NCBI GenBank assembly: GCA_965222835.1
Contig: CBDCUQ010000003.1
Location: 1 to 64,000, forward strand
Length of the DNA stretch: 64,000 nt
Source: CBDCUQ01 sp965222835
Lineage (GTDB): Bacteria; Pseudomonadota; Alphaproteobacteria; Rhizobiales; Hyphomicrobiaceae
Reading direction: 5' to 3'
The notes under the pieces are model-generated. The model saw nothing but the letters and a program-made list of their open reading frames with translations, had not been told where the DNA came from and did not search any database. The position numbers and the translations under genes are program-made. Below, piece after piece: positions 49,989 to 59,500 of this stretch. Position 1 is the stretch's first letter, and every line of letters begins with the position of its first letter.

Positions 49989-52900
49989 TCAAGCCGCGCG
50001 TTTTGCTTTGGCCGCCATGTCCGCCAAGATCTGCGCGAGGCCTTTCACACCGCGAAATCGCTTTTCTGGCAGGTCCCAGTCGCCTTTGAAGACGAGCTTG
50101 TGATCTGGCTGCATCCGCGCGTTGCCGTGTGACGATTGCAGGAACTTTGCAAGTCCAACCGGATCGGCGAAGTCGTTGCGGTGGAACATGACGACGGCGC
50201 CCTTCGTTCCCGCGTCGATCTTGGCAATGCCCGCCTGCCGGCACAGACCTTTGATTTCCATAACGTCGAGCAGATGGTGCACTTCTTCGGGGGGCTTGCC
50301 AAAGCGATCCGTCAGCTCTGCCGCAAAGGCATCAATGTCAGCCCGCATTTCGATCGAGGCCAAGCGGCGGTAGAGGCCAAGGCGGAGTTGTAGGTCCGCC
50401 ACGTAGGTTTCTGGGATGAGGACGGCCGTCCCGAGCGAGATCTCGGGGCTCCACTTGTCGGCCATCTCACCAAGGTCGCCACCTTTCATGCTGGCGACGG
50501 CCTCTTCCAACATGGACTGGTAGAGTTCGAAACCGACTTCCCGAATATGTCCTGACTGCTCCTCGCCGAGCAGATTGCCGGCGCCGCGAATATCGAGATC
50601 GTGGCTCGCCAGCGAGAAGCCGGCGCCGAGTGTGTCGAGCGACTGGAGCACCTTGAGGCGCTTCTCGGCGCCCTCGGTCAGCACTTTTCCGGGCGGTGTC
50701 GTGAGATAGGCGTAGGCGCGCACCTTCGAGCGGCCGACGCGCCCGCGCAACTGATAGAGTTGCGCAAGCCCGAACATGTCGGCCCGATGCACGACGAGTG
50801 TATTGGCGTTGGGGACATCAAGTCCTGACTCGACAATGGCGGTCGAAAGCAACACGTCGTATCGCCCCTCGTAGAACGCGCCCATAATGTCCTCGAGTTC
50901 CGACGGTGGGATCTGCCCGTGCGCGCGGGCCACGCGCAAGTTGGGAACGGCTTCTTCAAGGAACTCTGCCACCTCTTCAAGGTCGGCAATACGCGGGACG
51001 ACATAGTAGGTCTGCCCGCCACGATCACGTTCGCGCTTCAGAGCGTCCCGAATGATCACCGGATCGAACGGCGAGATGTAGGTGCGCACCGCCAGCCGGT
51101 CGACGGGAGGTGTCGTTATGAGCGAGAGTTCGCGGACACCTGTCAGCGCTAATTGCAGCGTGCGCGGAATCGGTGTGGCGGAGAGCGTGAGCACATGCAC
51201 ATCCTCGCGAAGTTGCTTAAGGCGCTCCTTGTGCGTCACGCCGAAATGTTGCTCCTCGTCGATGACGAGCAGACCAAGGTTGGCAAACTTGATTTGCTTA
51301 CCGAGAAGCGCATGCGTGCCAATGACGATGTCGATCATCCCGTTCTTTAGTCCGTCCTTCACTTCGGTCAGCTGTTTGGCCGAGACGAGGCGTGAGGCTT
51401 GCGCAATTCTGACGGGTAATCCGGCAAAGCGCTCGGCAAATGTCTTGAAGTGCTGGCGCGCCAAGAGTGTTGTTGGGACGACCACGGCCACTTGCAGGCC
51501 GCTCATCGCCGCTACGTAGGCCGAACGCAGCGCCACTTCGGTTTTTCCAAAGCCAACGTCGCCGCAGACCAGACGATCCATGGGGCGGCCGGACGCGAGG
51601 TCGGTCATCACGGCGTCAATGCTGGATTCCTGATCTTCGGTTTCCTCAAAGGTAAAGCGCGCCACGAACTCGTCGTAGGTTCCTTGCGGCGGATTGAGCG
51701 GCGGCGCTTCTTTGAGTTGGCGCAGGGCCGCCACTTTGATCAGTTCGGCTGCGATCTCCTTAAGCCGCTTCTTGAGGCGCGCCTTACGCGTCTGCCAGGC
51801 CACACCGCCCAGCTTGTCAAGTTGTGCATCACTTTCATCGGCGCCGAAACGCGTCAATAACTCGATGTTCTCAACGGGCAGATAGAGTTTGTCGCCGCCT
51901 ACGTAGACGAGCTCTAAGCAATCGTGCGGCGCGCCCAGCGCCGTAATCGTCTTGAGGCCAGCAAAGCGCCCGATGCCATGATCGGCGTGGACGACGAGAT
52001 CGCCGACGGAAAGGCTCGTTGCCTCTGTCAGTACGTCGGCTGCGCGCTGCGCTTTCCGGCGCGGGCGCACCATGCGATCGCCAAGGATATCCTGTTCGGC
52101 AACGACCGCCAGCTCGGGTGTCTCGAAACCCTTTTCAAGGCCGAGAACGGCAAAGCCGATGACACCGGGCGGCAATGCCAAAACGTCAGCGTAGCTGCCA
52201 ACATGCTCCGCGTGCTTCAGTCCGTGTTCCTTCAGGAGATTGACAAGGCGTTCTCGTGCGCCGGGGGTCCAAGCCGCAACCAGAACGCGTTTATGCTCGC
52301 CGGCGATCCGACTGACGTGGCCGACAACGGCATCGAACACGTTGAGATCCGGATTTTGCCGCTCGGGGGCGAAGTTGCGGCCGGCTTTGCCGTGGAATGT
52401 GCGCACGGAGGGGCCTTCGTGCTCCTCGAAGGGTGTCAGCCGGTAGACCTTCGACTGCGTGAGGCCTGTGGACCACGCCTTGGCGTCGAGAAACATTTGA
52501 TCGGGCGGCACCGGCTTATAAGGCGGCGCGCCAAACCGCTCCACCTCAAGACCTTCCACACGGGCGTCGTAGTGCTCTCCAATTTGCTCGAATCGGTGCT
52601 GAACCGCCTCCTCCGCCATATGATCGAAGCTCACTTCGGCCTCGGGTGCGTAGTCAAACAGCGTTTCCAACTCGTCGTGAAAGAATGGCAGCCAGTGCTC
52701 CTGGCCCGGATAGCGGTGACCGCTACTGACCGCCTCGTAAAGCGGATCGTCACCTGTCGCGCCGCCGAAGAGCGCCACATAGTGGCGGCGAAACAGGGTC
52801 GTGGCTGTCTCACCAAATGCGACTTCGGAAACCGGCATCAACGAGAACTTCTGCACCGGCTTCAGGGTGCGTTGCGTCTCGGCATCGAACGCCTTGATGC

Positions 52901-53480
52901 TTTCGATGGTGTCGCCGAAGAAGTCGAGCCTCATCGGGTTCGAGCGCCCCGGTGGATAGAGATCAACGATACCGCCACGCACCGCAAACTCGCCCGGCTC
53001 CATGACGGTTCCCGTACGCGTGTAGCCAGCGCGCGAAAGCCGATCAATCAGCTCATTCCTATCAAGGCGCTGTCCGGCGGCCAGTGTTTTGAGGGAGGCT
53101 TTGAGGAACGCGCGGGGGGGCAATCGTTGTAGGATGGCGTTTACGGTCGTCAACAAGACCGCAGGATCCTTGCGCCTTCCGAGTGCCAGCCTGCCAAGGG
53201 CGGTGATACGCTTTGCGACAATCTCGGAATTTGGGCCAACCCGGTCATACGGCACCGTATCCCAAGCCGGAAAAGAGATGACACGGATATCAGGCGCGAA
53301 AAACTTGAGACCCGTTTCCAGCGCATCCAGGCGCCGGTCGTCTCTGGCGACATGCAGGATGAGGCCGGGGGACCTCGGGTTCGTTGCTTCCCTGGCCAGG
53401 CGCGCGATGACGAGTGCGTCGAGCCCTTCCGGCACGCCGGAAAGGATCATTTGCGCCTCGTGTTCGCTGGTCGTCGTCAT
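49989..53480 (-). CDS. mfd: transcription-repair coupling factor Mfd
   Basis: The 1163-residue protein removes RNA polymerase stalled at DNA lesions and recruits UvrA. UvrB-like domains fill about residues 1-350 (PAWDTVPYDRVGPNSEIVAK, 'GEFAVRGGIVDLYPPG'), the RNA-polymerase-interacting domain is about 490-570 ('GDLVVHADHGIGRFAGLKTI'), and the RecG-like translocase follows with Walker A (GDVGFGKTEVALRSA, about 641), DEEQ (about 742), 'TLSATPIPRTLQLALTGVRE' and 'RGRVGRSKVRAYAYL'. The C-terminal autoinhibitory D7 domain is present. Normal family length. It follows sdhE by 15 bases in the same direction, and recG is divergent. Confidence 0.97.
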   Translation of the reverse strand: MTTTSEHEAQMILSGVPEGLDALVIARLAREATNPRSPGLILHVARDDRRLDALETGLKFFAPDIRVISFPAWDTVPYDRVGPNSEIVAKRITALGRLALGRRKDPAVLLTTVNAILQRLPPRAFLKASLKTLAAGQRLDRNELIDRLSRAGYTRTGTVMEPGEFAVRGGIVDLYPPGRSNPMRLDFFGDTIESIKAFDAETQRTLKPVQKFSLMPVSEVAFGETATTLFRRHYVALFGGATGDDPLYEAVSSGHRYPGQEHWLPFFHDELETLFDYAPEAEVSFDHMAEEAVQHRFEQIGEHYDARVEGLEVERFGAPPYKPVPPDQMFLDAKAWSTGLTQSKVYRLTPFEEHEGPSVRTFHGKAGRNFAPERQNPDLNVFDAVVGHVSRIAGEHKRVLVAAWTPGARERLVNLLKEHGLKHAEHVGSYADVLALPPGVIGFAVLGLEKGFETPELAVVAEQDILGDRMVRPRRKAQRAADVLTEATSLSVGDLVVHADHGIGRFAGLKTITALGAPHDCLELVYVGGDKLYLPVENIELLTRFGADESDAQLDKLGGVAWQTRKARLKKRLKEIAAELIKVAALRQLKEAPPLNPPQGTYDEFVARFTFEETEDQESSIDAVMTDLASGRPMDRLVCGDVGFGKTEVALRSAYVAAMSGLQVAVVVPTTLLARQHFKTFAERFAGLPVRIAQASRLVSAKQLTEVKDGLKNGMIDIVIGTHALLGKQIKFANLGLLVIDEEQHFGVTHKERLKQLREDVHVLTLSATPIPRTLQLALTGVRELSLITTPPVDRLAVRTYISPFDPVIIRDALKRERDRGGQTYYVVPRIADLEEVAEFLEEAVPNLRVARAHGQIPPSELEDIMGAFYEGRYDVLLSTAIVESGLDVPNANTLVVHRADMFGLAQLYQLRGRVGRSKVRAYAYLTTPPGKVLTEGAEKRLKVLQSLDTLGAGFSLASHDLDIRGAGNLLGEEQSGHIREVGFELYQSMLEEAVASMKGGDLGEMADKWSPEISLGTAVLIPETYVADLQLRLGLYRRLASIEMRADIDAFAAELTDRFGKPPEEVHHLLDVMEIKGLCRQAGIAKIDAGTKGAVVMFHRNDFADPVGLAKFLQSSHGNARMQPDHKLVFKGDWDLPEKRFRGVKGLAQILADMAAKAKRAA

Positions 53481-53495
53481 TCCGGTTCGGACGTC

Positions 53496-53762
53496 TCACG
53501 CAAGCCCATGAAAGCGGCGTATGCGGCCCACGAGGCCGTTCAGAGCGGTGTTATCCGGCGCCGCTTCTCCGAGCAGCCAGGATTGCAATTCGGGTTCGTG
53601 TACGTTCAAGAAATCCTCGAAGTCCGCAAGCTCTTGCTCGCTCATGTGCTCCAAATGGGCATCCGCATAGCGGCCAATCAAGAGATCAAGTTCCTTTGTG
53701 CCGCGATGGGCCGCTCGCCAGGTGGCGCGCTTGCGGCGCATTTCAAGATCTTCGCTCATCAT
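53496..53762 (-). CDS. sdhE: succinate dehydrogenase assembly factor SdhE
   Basis: The 88-residue protein matches SdhE/SDHAF2 (YgfY), which promotes covalent flavinylation of succinate dehydrogenase subunit A. The diagnostic 'RRGxxE' patch appears here as 'HRGTKELDLLIGRYAD', followed by 'LADFEDFLNVHEPELQSWLL'. In place of the usual RG(M/T)xE the sequence is RGTKE, as in Alphaproteobacteria. Two adjacent ATGs (53762, 53759) may be used. It heads the sdhE-mfd pair and is divergent from recG, a conserved alphaproteobacterial neighbourhood. Confidence 0.93.
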   Translation of the reverse strand: MMSEDLEMRRKRATWRAAHRGTKELDLLIGRYADAHLEHMSEQELADFEDFLNVHEPELQSWLLGEAAPDNTALNGLVGRIRRFHGLA

Positions 53763-54013
53763 GCCTCAAAAGTGTCCGTGAACCCCTTGGAAAACGCTAG
53801 GCTGAGCGCTTGACGCGCCTGGCCCTTCCCGCTTTGCTCCGCCCGGCTGGTGCCTCCTATAGCGGCCTCACCGGCGCGTGTCAGGCAAAACTTCCCGGCC
53901 CTCCCTTGAGACCCTGTGTGTCGCAGCGGAATGCCCCCTTGCCGGCCACGTACCCAATTAAGACAGGCCTTGGCACGAGGTGGCGTGCTGGCAGGCTCGG
54001 AAAACAAATTACC

Positions 54014-56128
54014 ATGCGTCCTCTCGAGCTTTCACCGTTGTTCGCGCCTGCCGAGGCTCTCAAGGGCATCGGTCCGCGACTGATCGTGCTGCTCAAAAAG
54101 GCGCTCAATCTACCGCCGGGTGTCACGCAACCCCGTGTTCTCGATCTTATGTGGCACATGCCAACGGGCGTCATCGACCGGCGGGCGGAGCCGTCCGTTG
54201 CGGAGGCTCAGCCCGGCACGATCGCCACGCTCAATGTGCGGGTTCTCAAACATTTCGCGCCACCGCAAGGCAACAGGAAAGCTCCTTACAAGGTGCGCTG
54301 CGAAGACGACACGGGCCGGCTCGACCTCGTCTTCTTTCATGCCGAGCGCTCGTTCATCGAGCGTCAGTTGCCCGTGGGTGAGGAGCGTTATGTTTCCGGG
54401 CGCGTCGAGCGTTACGGTGAGACACTGCAGATGGCGCACCCCGACTACATCGTCGCACCGGACGCGCGCGGTGAGCTTCCTATGTTGGAGCCGGTCTATC
54501 CTTTGACTGCGGGTCTATCAGGTAAGGTGCTGTTGAAGGCCGAGCGCCAGGTTATGGAACGCGTGCCGGCTCCGCCAGAGTGGCAGGATGCGGGCTGGCT
54601 CAAAGCCCGCAGCTGGCCGGACTTCCGAACCGCGCTGCAGCGCCTTCACCTTCCGACCGATGCCGCCGACGTCTCTCCCGCCAGCGCACCGTGGCAGCGC
54701 CTGGCCTACGACGAGCTGCTCGCCAATCAACTCGCTTTGGGGCTCGTCCGTGAGAGCTACAAGGCCCAGAGCGGGCGCGCGGTTACCGGCGACGAACGCC
54801 TTTGTAAACGCATCGCGGATGCCCTCCCCTTCGCGCTGACGGCGTCCCAAGAGCAGGCCATGCGCGAAATTTCCGCCGATATGGGCGCGCCGCGCCGCAT
54901 GTTGCGGCTTCTTCAGGGCGATGTTGGGTCGGGTAAAACGATTGTCGCGCTCCTGGCGATGGCCATCGCGGTTGAAGCGGGGGCGCAGGCCGCATTGATG
55001 GCGCCTACGGAGGTTCTGGCCCGGCAACATCTCGAAACGATCGCGCCGCTCGCCGAAGCGGCCGGACTGCGGATCGCTCTTCTGACAGGTCGAGAAAAAG
55101 GCAAAACGCGTGCGGCCCTTCTTAACAAGCTTGCCGCGGGAGAGATCGACATTCTCATTGGAACACACGCGTTGTTCCAACAGGACGTTACTTTTCGCGA
55201 TCTTGCTTTTGCCGTCATCGATGAGCAACACCGCTTCGGTGTGCACCAGCGCTTAGCTCTGCAAACCAAAGGGGCGGATGGCAGCACCAACATGCTGGTG
55301 ATGACGGCAACGCCTATTCCGCGCACGCTTCTCATGACTCATTATGGCGATCTCGACGTCTCGAAACTCACCGAGAAACCCGCCGGGCGCAAGCCGATCA
55401 AGACGAGCACGCTATCCGTGGAGAAGATCGAACGGCTGATTGCGCGCATTCGGGTGCAGCTCGAAGAAGGCGCCCAGGTTTATTGGGTGTGTCCGCTGAT
55501 CGAAAGCTCGGACAAATCGGAGCTCGCGGCGGCGGAGGAGCGTCACGCCCATTTAAAACAAGTGCTCGGCGAGAGCGTCGGGCTTATTCACAGTGCGATG
55601 GCTGCGGCCGCGAAGGACGCCACGATGGAGGCCTTTGCGAACGGCGATCTCAAGGTGCTGGTTGCAACGACCGTGATCGAGGTCGGGGTCGACGTGCCCA
55701 ACGCCAACATCATGGTGATCGAGCACGCCGAGCGATTTGGGCTTGCGCAATTGCATCAGCTGCGCGGGCGCGTCGGGCGGGGTACACGAGAAAGCTTTTG
55801 CATGCTTCTCTATCAAGAGCCCTTGGGCGATACGGCCCGTCAACGCCTCGAGATGATGGAGAACACAGAGGACGGCTTCAAAATTGCCGAAAAGGACCTG
55901 GAGCTGCGCGGGGGCGGTGAAGTGCTCGGCGCCCGTCAAAGCGGCATGCCCGAGTTTCGCGTGGCCGAGGTGCCGGGCTTCGCTGACCTGCTTGCTGCCG
56001 CCCGCGATGATGCCCGCCTGATGCTTGCCAAAGATCCCAGTCTCGCCTCGCCGCGCGGCGAGGCCTTGCGCTTCCTTCTCTATCTCTTCGAGTGTGATGA
56101 AGCTGTGCGGCTCTTTCACGCCGCTTAA
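54014..56128 (+). CDS. recG: ATP-dependent DNA helicase RecG
   Basis: The 704-residue helicase remodels replication forks and branch-migrates Holliday junctions. The wedge/OB domain occupies about 1-200 (LSPLFAPAEALKGIGPRLIV, 'GVIDRRAEPS'), then Walker A (GDVGSGKT, about 305), DEQH box (VIDEQHRFG, about 402), 'ATPIPRTLLMTHYGDLDVSK' and 'QLRGRVGRGTRESFCMLLYQ', ending in the family's 'DDARLMLAKDPSLASPRGEA' block. Start ATG 54014 gives the usual length; the frame is open upstream to 53810. It is divergent from sdhE-mfd. Confidence 0.97.
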   Translation: MRPLELSPLFAPAEALKGIGPRLIVLLKKALNLPPGVTQPRVLDLMWHMPTGVIDRRAEPSVAEAQPGTIATLNVRVLKHFAPPQGNRKAPYKVRCEDDTGRLDLVFFHAERSFIERQLPVGEERYVSGRVERYGETLQMAHPDYIVAPDARGELPMLEPVYPLTAGLSGKVLLKAERQVMERVPAPPEWQDAGWLKARSWPDFRTALQRLHLPTDAADVSPASAPWQRLAYDELLANQLALGLVRESYKAQSGRAVTGDERLCKRIADALPFALTASQEQAMREISADMGAPRRMLRLLQGDVGSGKTIVALLAMAIAVEAGAQAALMAPTEVLARQHLETIAPLAEAAGLRIALLTGREKGKTRAALLNKLAAGEIDILIGTHALFQQDVTFRDLAFAVIDEQHRFGVHQRLALQTKGADGSTNMLVMTATPIPRTLLMTHYGDLDVSKLTEKPAGRKPIKTSTLSVEKIERLIARIRVQLEEGAQVYWVCPLIESSDKSELAAAEERHAHLKQVLGESVGLIHSAMAAAAKDATMEAFANGDLKVLVATTVIEVGVDVPNANIMVIEHAERFGLAQLHQLRGRVGRGTRESFCMLLYQEPLGDTARQRLEMMENTEDGFKIAEKDLELRGGGEVLGARQSGMPEFRVAEVPGFADLLAAARDDARLMLAKDPSLASPRGEALRFLLYLFECDEAVRLFHAA

Positions 56129-56130
56129 TA

Positions 56131-56542
56131 CGTGCCCAACTTGCGATCGCGCGCCTGGCCAGCCCACTCCAACACCCGGCGCCATTGTCATCCCGGCATT
56201 GAGTGCCGGGATCCAAGGTGCCTTCGCCTCGACAATCGGAATTCGGCCACAACGCGTGCCGCAATCCCCCCACCCCAACCCCTCCCCGCTAGGGGGAGGG
56301 GTTGTTCTTTGAAGACGCAGCGCTTTGCGCATACGTCCCGTTTCCAGCTGCCTACTCACTGCTGACCACTCCTTTCATTCCCTTCCCCTTGATGGGGAGG
56401 GGCGAGGGATGGGGTGAAGCAGCAGGCGTGGGGTAAAGAGATAAAGTCGCACACACCAAGATCCGTTGAACCCTGGATCCCGGGGTCAAGCCCCGGGATG
56501 ACAGGTGCGCGTGGGTGGTTCGACTTGAGTCAGAGAGACTCT
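56131..56542. repeat. mosaic of palindromic repeats between recG and the Clp-like gene
   Basis: The ends (CTGGCCAGCCCACTCCAACA at about 56155 and GTGGGTGGTTCGACTTGAGT at about 56512) are the two ends of the dispersed repeat family of copies A to D. Between them lie REP-type palindromes (about 56187-56214, and 56471-56504 with GATCCCGGGGTCAAGCCCCG) and two GC-rich units of the 'CCCTCCCC...GGGGAGGG' type (about 56266-56304 and 56380-56416). The copy thus seems split by insertion of other repeat families. Confidence 0.8.
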
Positions 56543-56565
56543 GGGGTTGTCGTCTGAAACTCGCG

Positions 56566-59500
56566 TCAGGATCGGCTTGCTGCGATCAGATCAAAGTCGC
56601 CGCCAAGCACGGCATCGAAGCGGCCGCTGCGCCATCCGCCAGCCAAATCGCGCACCAGCGGCGAGGCGCCGTCGCGATAACGACGCAACACCGTGTTTGA
56701 CGGAAACGTGCCCTCAAACGCGCGCTTCAATTCTTGCTTCTGCTTTTTCGCAGGCAGGTCTTCCAAGGGCGCGGCGGCGACACGAACCCGCGCGGTAGCG
56801 CGAGACGGTGTGCTGTCTGCCGGAAGCTCGAACACGTGGAGGCCTTGCTCAGCCGACAACACACGATCCGCGCCAAAGCCGCTCACCAGAAGCACCGGTA
56901 GTGATGGGTTTGCAGATAGCATGTCGGAAGACACTTCGGTGAGTTGCATGTTCCGGTTACGCGCCCAGCCCCGATACATATCAAGCAATTTGCGGCACCA
57001 GGCCAATGAGGCGTCGGCGTCGCCTTGTCTTTCGAAGACGGGCTCGACCAGGAGTGCCAATTCGATGGCGGCGGCGTCTTCCACGTCGCGAAGGCCCTCA
57101 TTGACCAGATGGACTTGAAGGGCGAGCCTGGAGACGAGCTGGCGCGAGGACTTGCCAGCCTTCTTGCTGCCTTTGTCGAGGCGCGCTTTGAGCGATTCCG
57201 CCGTGTCCGTCGCGGCGCGCACGCGATCCAGCCGTGCAAGGGACGCGAGCGCGTCGAAACGTTTCGGATCGGACCAAAATTCCGGCTCTGCCATGCGCGA
57301 CGACAGCTCCGCCTTGCGGGCCTCCCACGCCGGGGACGTGATGGTCTCGATGATGCGCTGAAACTCTGCTTCGAGGACGGCCAACTCGTCGTCCGTGCCT
57401 TCGGGTGCTAGAATCATGGAAGGCAGCGCGAGTGTGTCTGCCTCGCCATCGCTGATGCGGGGCGACGGTCCGTCTAAGTCCGGGTCGACAAACTCAGCTT
57501 GGATCGCGCGCCCGTCGCTGCGGACAAACACGAACTGGTCACCCTCGGGAAAACGCTTCTCAACGATCGTCTCCGCCAAGGGCGCGACGAGATACTGATC
57601 GATGGCGCGCTTCAAAGGCCGGGCGCCCATCTCCGGCGAGAACCCCTTCTCCAGCAAGAACTCCAGTGCCGAAGCCTCCCATTCGACGGCCCATTCGCGG
57701 TCCTTGAGGCCACGCCGCTGGACGATCAGGGATAGTTCCTTCTTCAGAATGCCGCGCATCAGCTCGCGAGACAGCGGCTGGAAGACGATCACCTTATCCA
57801 GCCGGTTCTGGAACTCGGGGCGGAACGTCTGCCCGATGGCCCGGAGAACCTGATCGGACGCATAGGCGTCGGCGCGTGGCGCGAAGCCGAGGCCGGCGCT
57901 GCGATGGGTTGTGGCACCGAGGTTGGACGTCAGAATGATAATGCAATGGCGGAAATCGGCGACTTGCCCGAGCTGATCCGTCAACCGTCCATCGTCGAAC
58001 ACCTGAAGAAACATGTCCCAGACGTTTGCATGTGCCTTTTCGAATTCATCGAGGAGCACGACAGAAAAAGGCTGCTTGCGCACGCGGGTGATCAGAGAAT
58101 CCTCGGGGCCGGTTGCGGCACTGCGGGCCTCGCCACTTCCGAGGATCTTGTTCGTCGACTCTGGCGTTTGGAACTCGCTCATGTCGAGGCGGATCATTCG
58201 ATCCTGCGAACCGAACAGATAGTCTGCAAGTGTTTTGGCAAGCTCGGTTTTTCCGGTGCCTGTGGGCCCTGCAAACAGAAAGACACCGATTGGCTTTCCC
58301 GGATCGTTAAGGCCGGCCTTCAACATGGCGATGCGTTGGACGATGGCCTCAACCGCCTCATCCTGACCGATCACGCGTGAGGCAAAGTAGGCGCGCACAT
58401 CGCCAAGATCGACGCGCTCGTTGCCGTCGAGGATGGACTCCGGCAGTCCGGTCAGCTGCGCCAATGTTTCGATGATGTCGGCCGCCCCAACCTTATGTCC
58501 ACCTTCTTTGGTGGCGCGCACCGCGCTCAGCTTCAGGAGATCAAGGGCCGCGCCGGGCAGTGCCGACGCGGTGAGGTATTGGCGCGCGGAGGCAAGCGCG
58601 GTTTCGATTGCGACAGGCTCTATTCTTGTGCGTGTGGCCTTGGCGTATGCACCGGCGAAACTCTGCGCGAGCTCGGCGGTCTCCGTCACATCCATCGGCT
58701 CGATACGGGCCACCTCGAACGCGCCGCGCAAAACGGGGCGCATCCGCAACAGCCGGGCCATTCCGGAATCGGAGGTTTCCGTCCAAACAACGAGACGGCC
58801 GGAAGTGATAGCCGGCAGGATCTGGTCGAGGATGCTCGCGGCCTGACCCTGATGGGTTCCACTCAGCGCGATCAGCAGAATGTCGGGTATGTACCAGATG
58901 ACCTTCTTCGAAGTGGAGAGCTCGTCAATGGCGCGCTGAATACGCCCTTCGAGCTGACCGAACCACTGCTGGCCCGCCATGAGGTCCGCGCCGCCCGCCT
59001 CAAAGACTTTCCAGCCGTCTTTTTTGGCGCGGCGCGCAAGCAGCTTCAGGAATGTCGTCTTGCCCGAGCGTGGCTCGCCGGCGACCAGAAGGGAGCGTGC
59101 GCGTGACCCGGAAAGAAACGCTTGAGCCGCATCGAGGGCCTCTTGCCAGTTGACTGGTTCGACCAGGACGTCTTCTTTTTTTGCATCCCAAAACCGTCCA
59201 AACGATCCGAGAAAGTCGCGGTCGAGGCTGGTGCGACGGGCCAAGTCCATGGCGTTTATTAATTCGTCTGCGAGCGGATGGCGCATGCGCGAGAGAAAAG
59301 CTTTGATTTGCTCGCGGTCTTCGGGTGTTTTTCCTTCGAGTGCGTTTCCAAACTCGGCGGTATCACCGAGCGCGTGCCGTTCCTCAAAATGCTCGCGGAA
59401 TGCATTGATGATTTGGAGGTTGTCGCGCCACCACTCACTGGCGGAGGCAAGCGGTTCGCCTACGGGAGGACGTGGATCTGCCGTGCAGAAAAATTTAAGT

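Noticed and set aside
51924..53132. 402-residue plus-strand ORF inside mfd
   Set aside because: It is antisense to the well-conserved Mfd reading frame, a common effect in GC-rich DNA.
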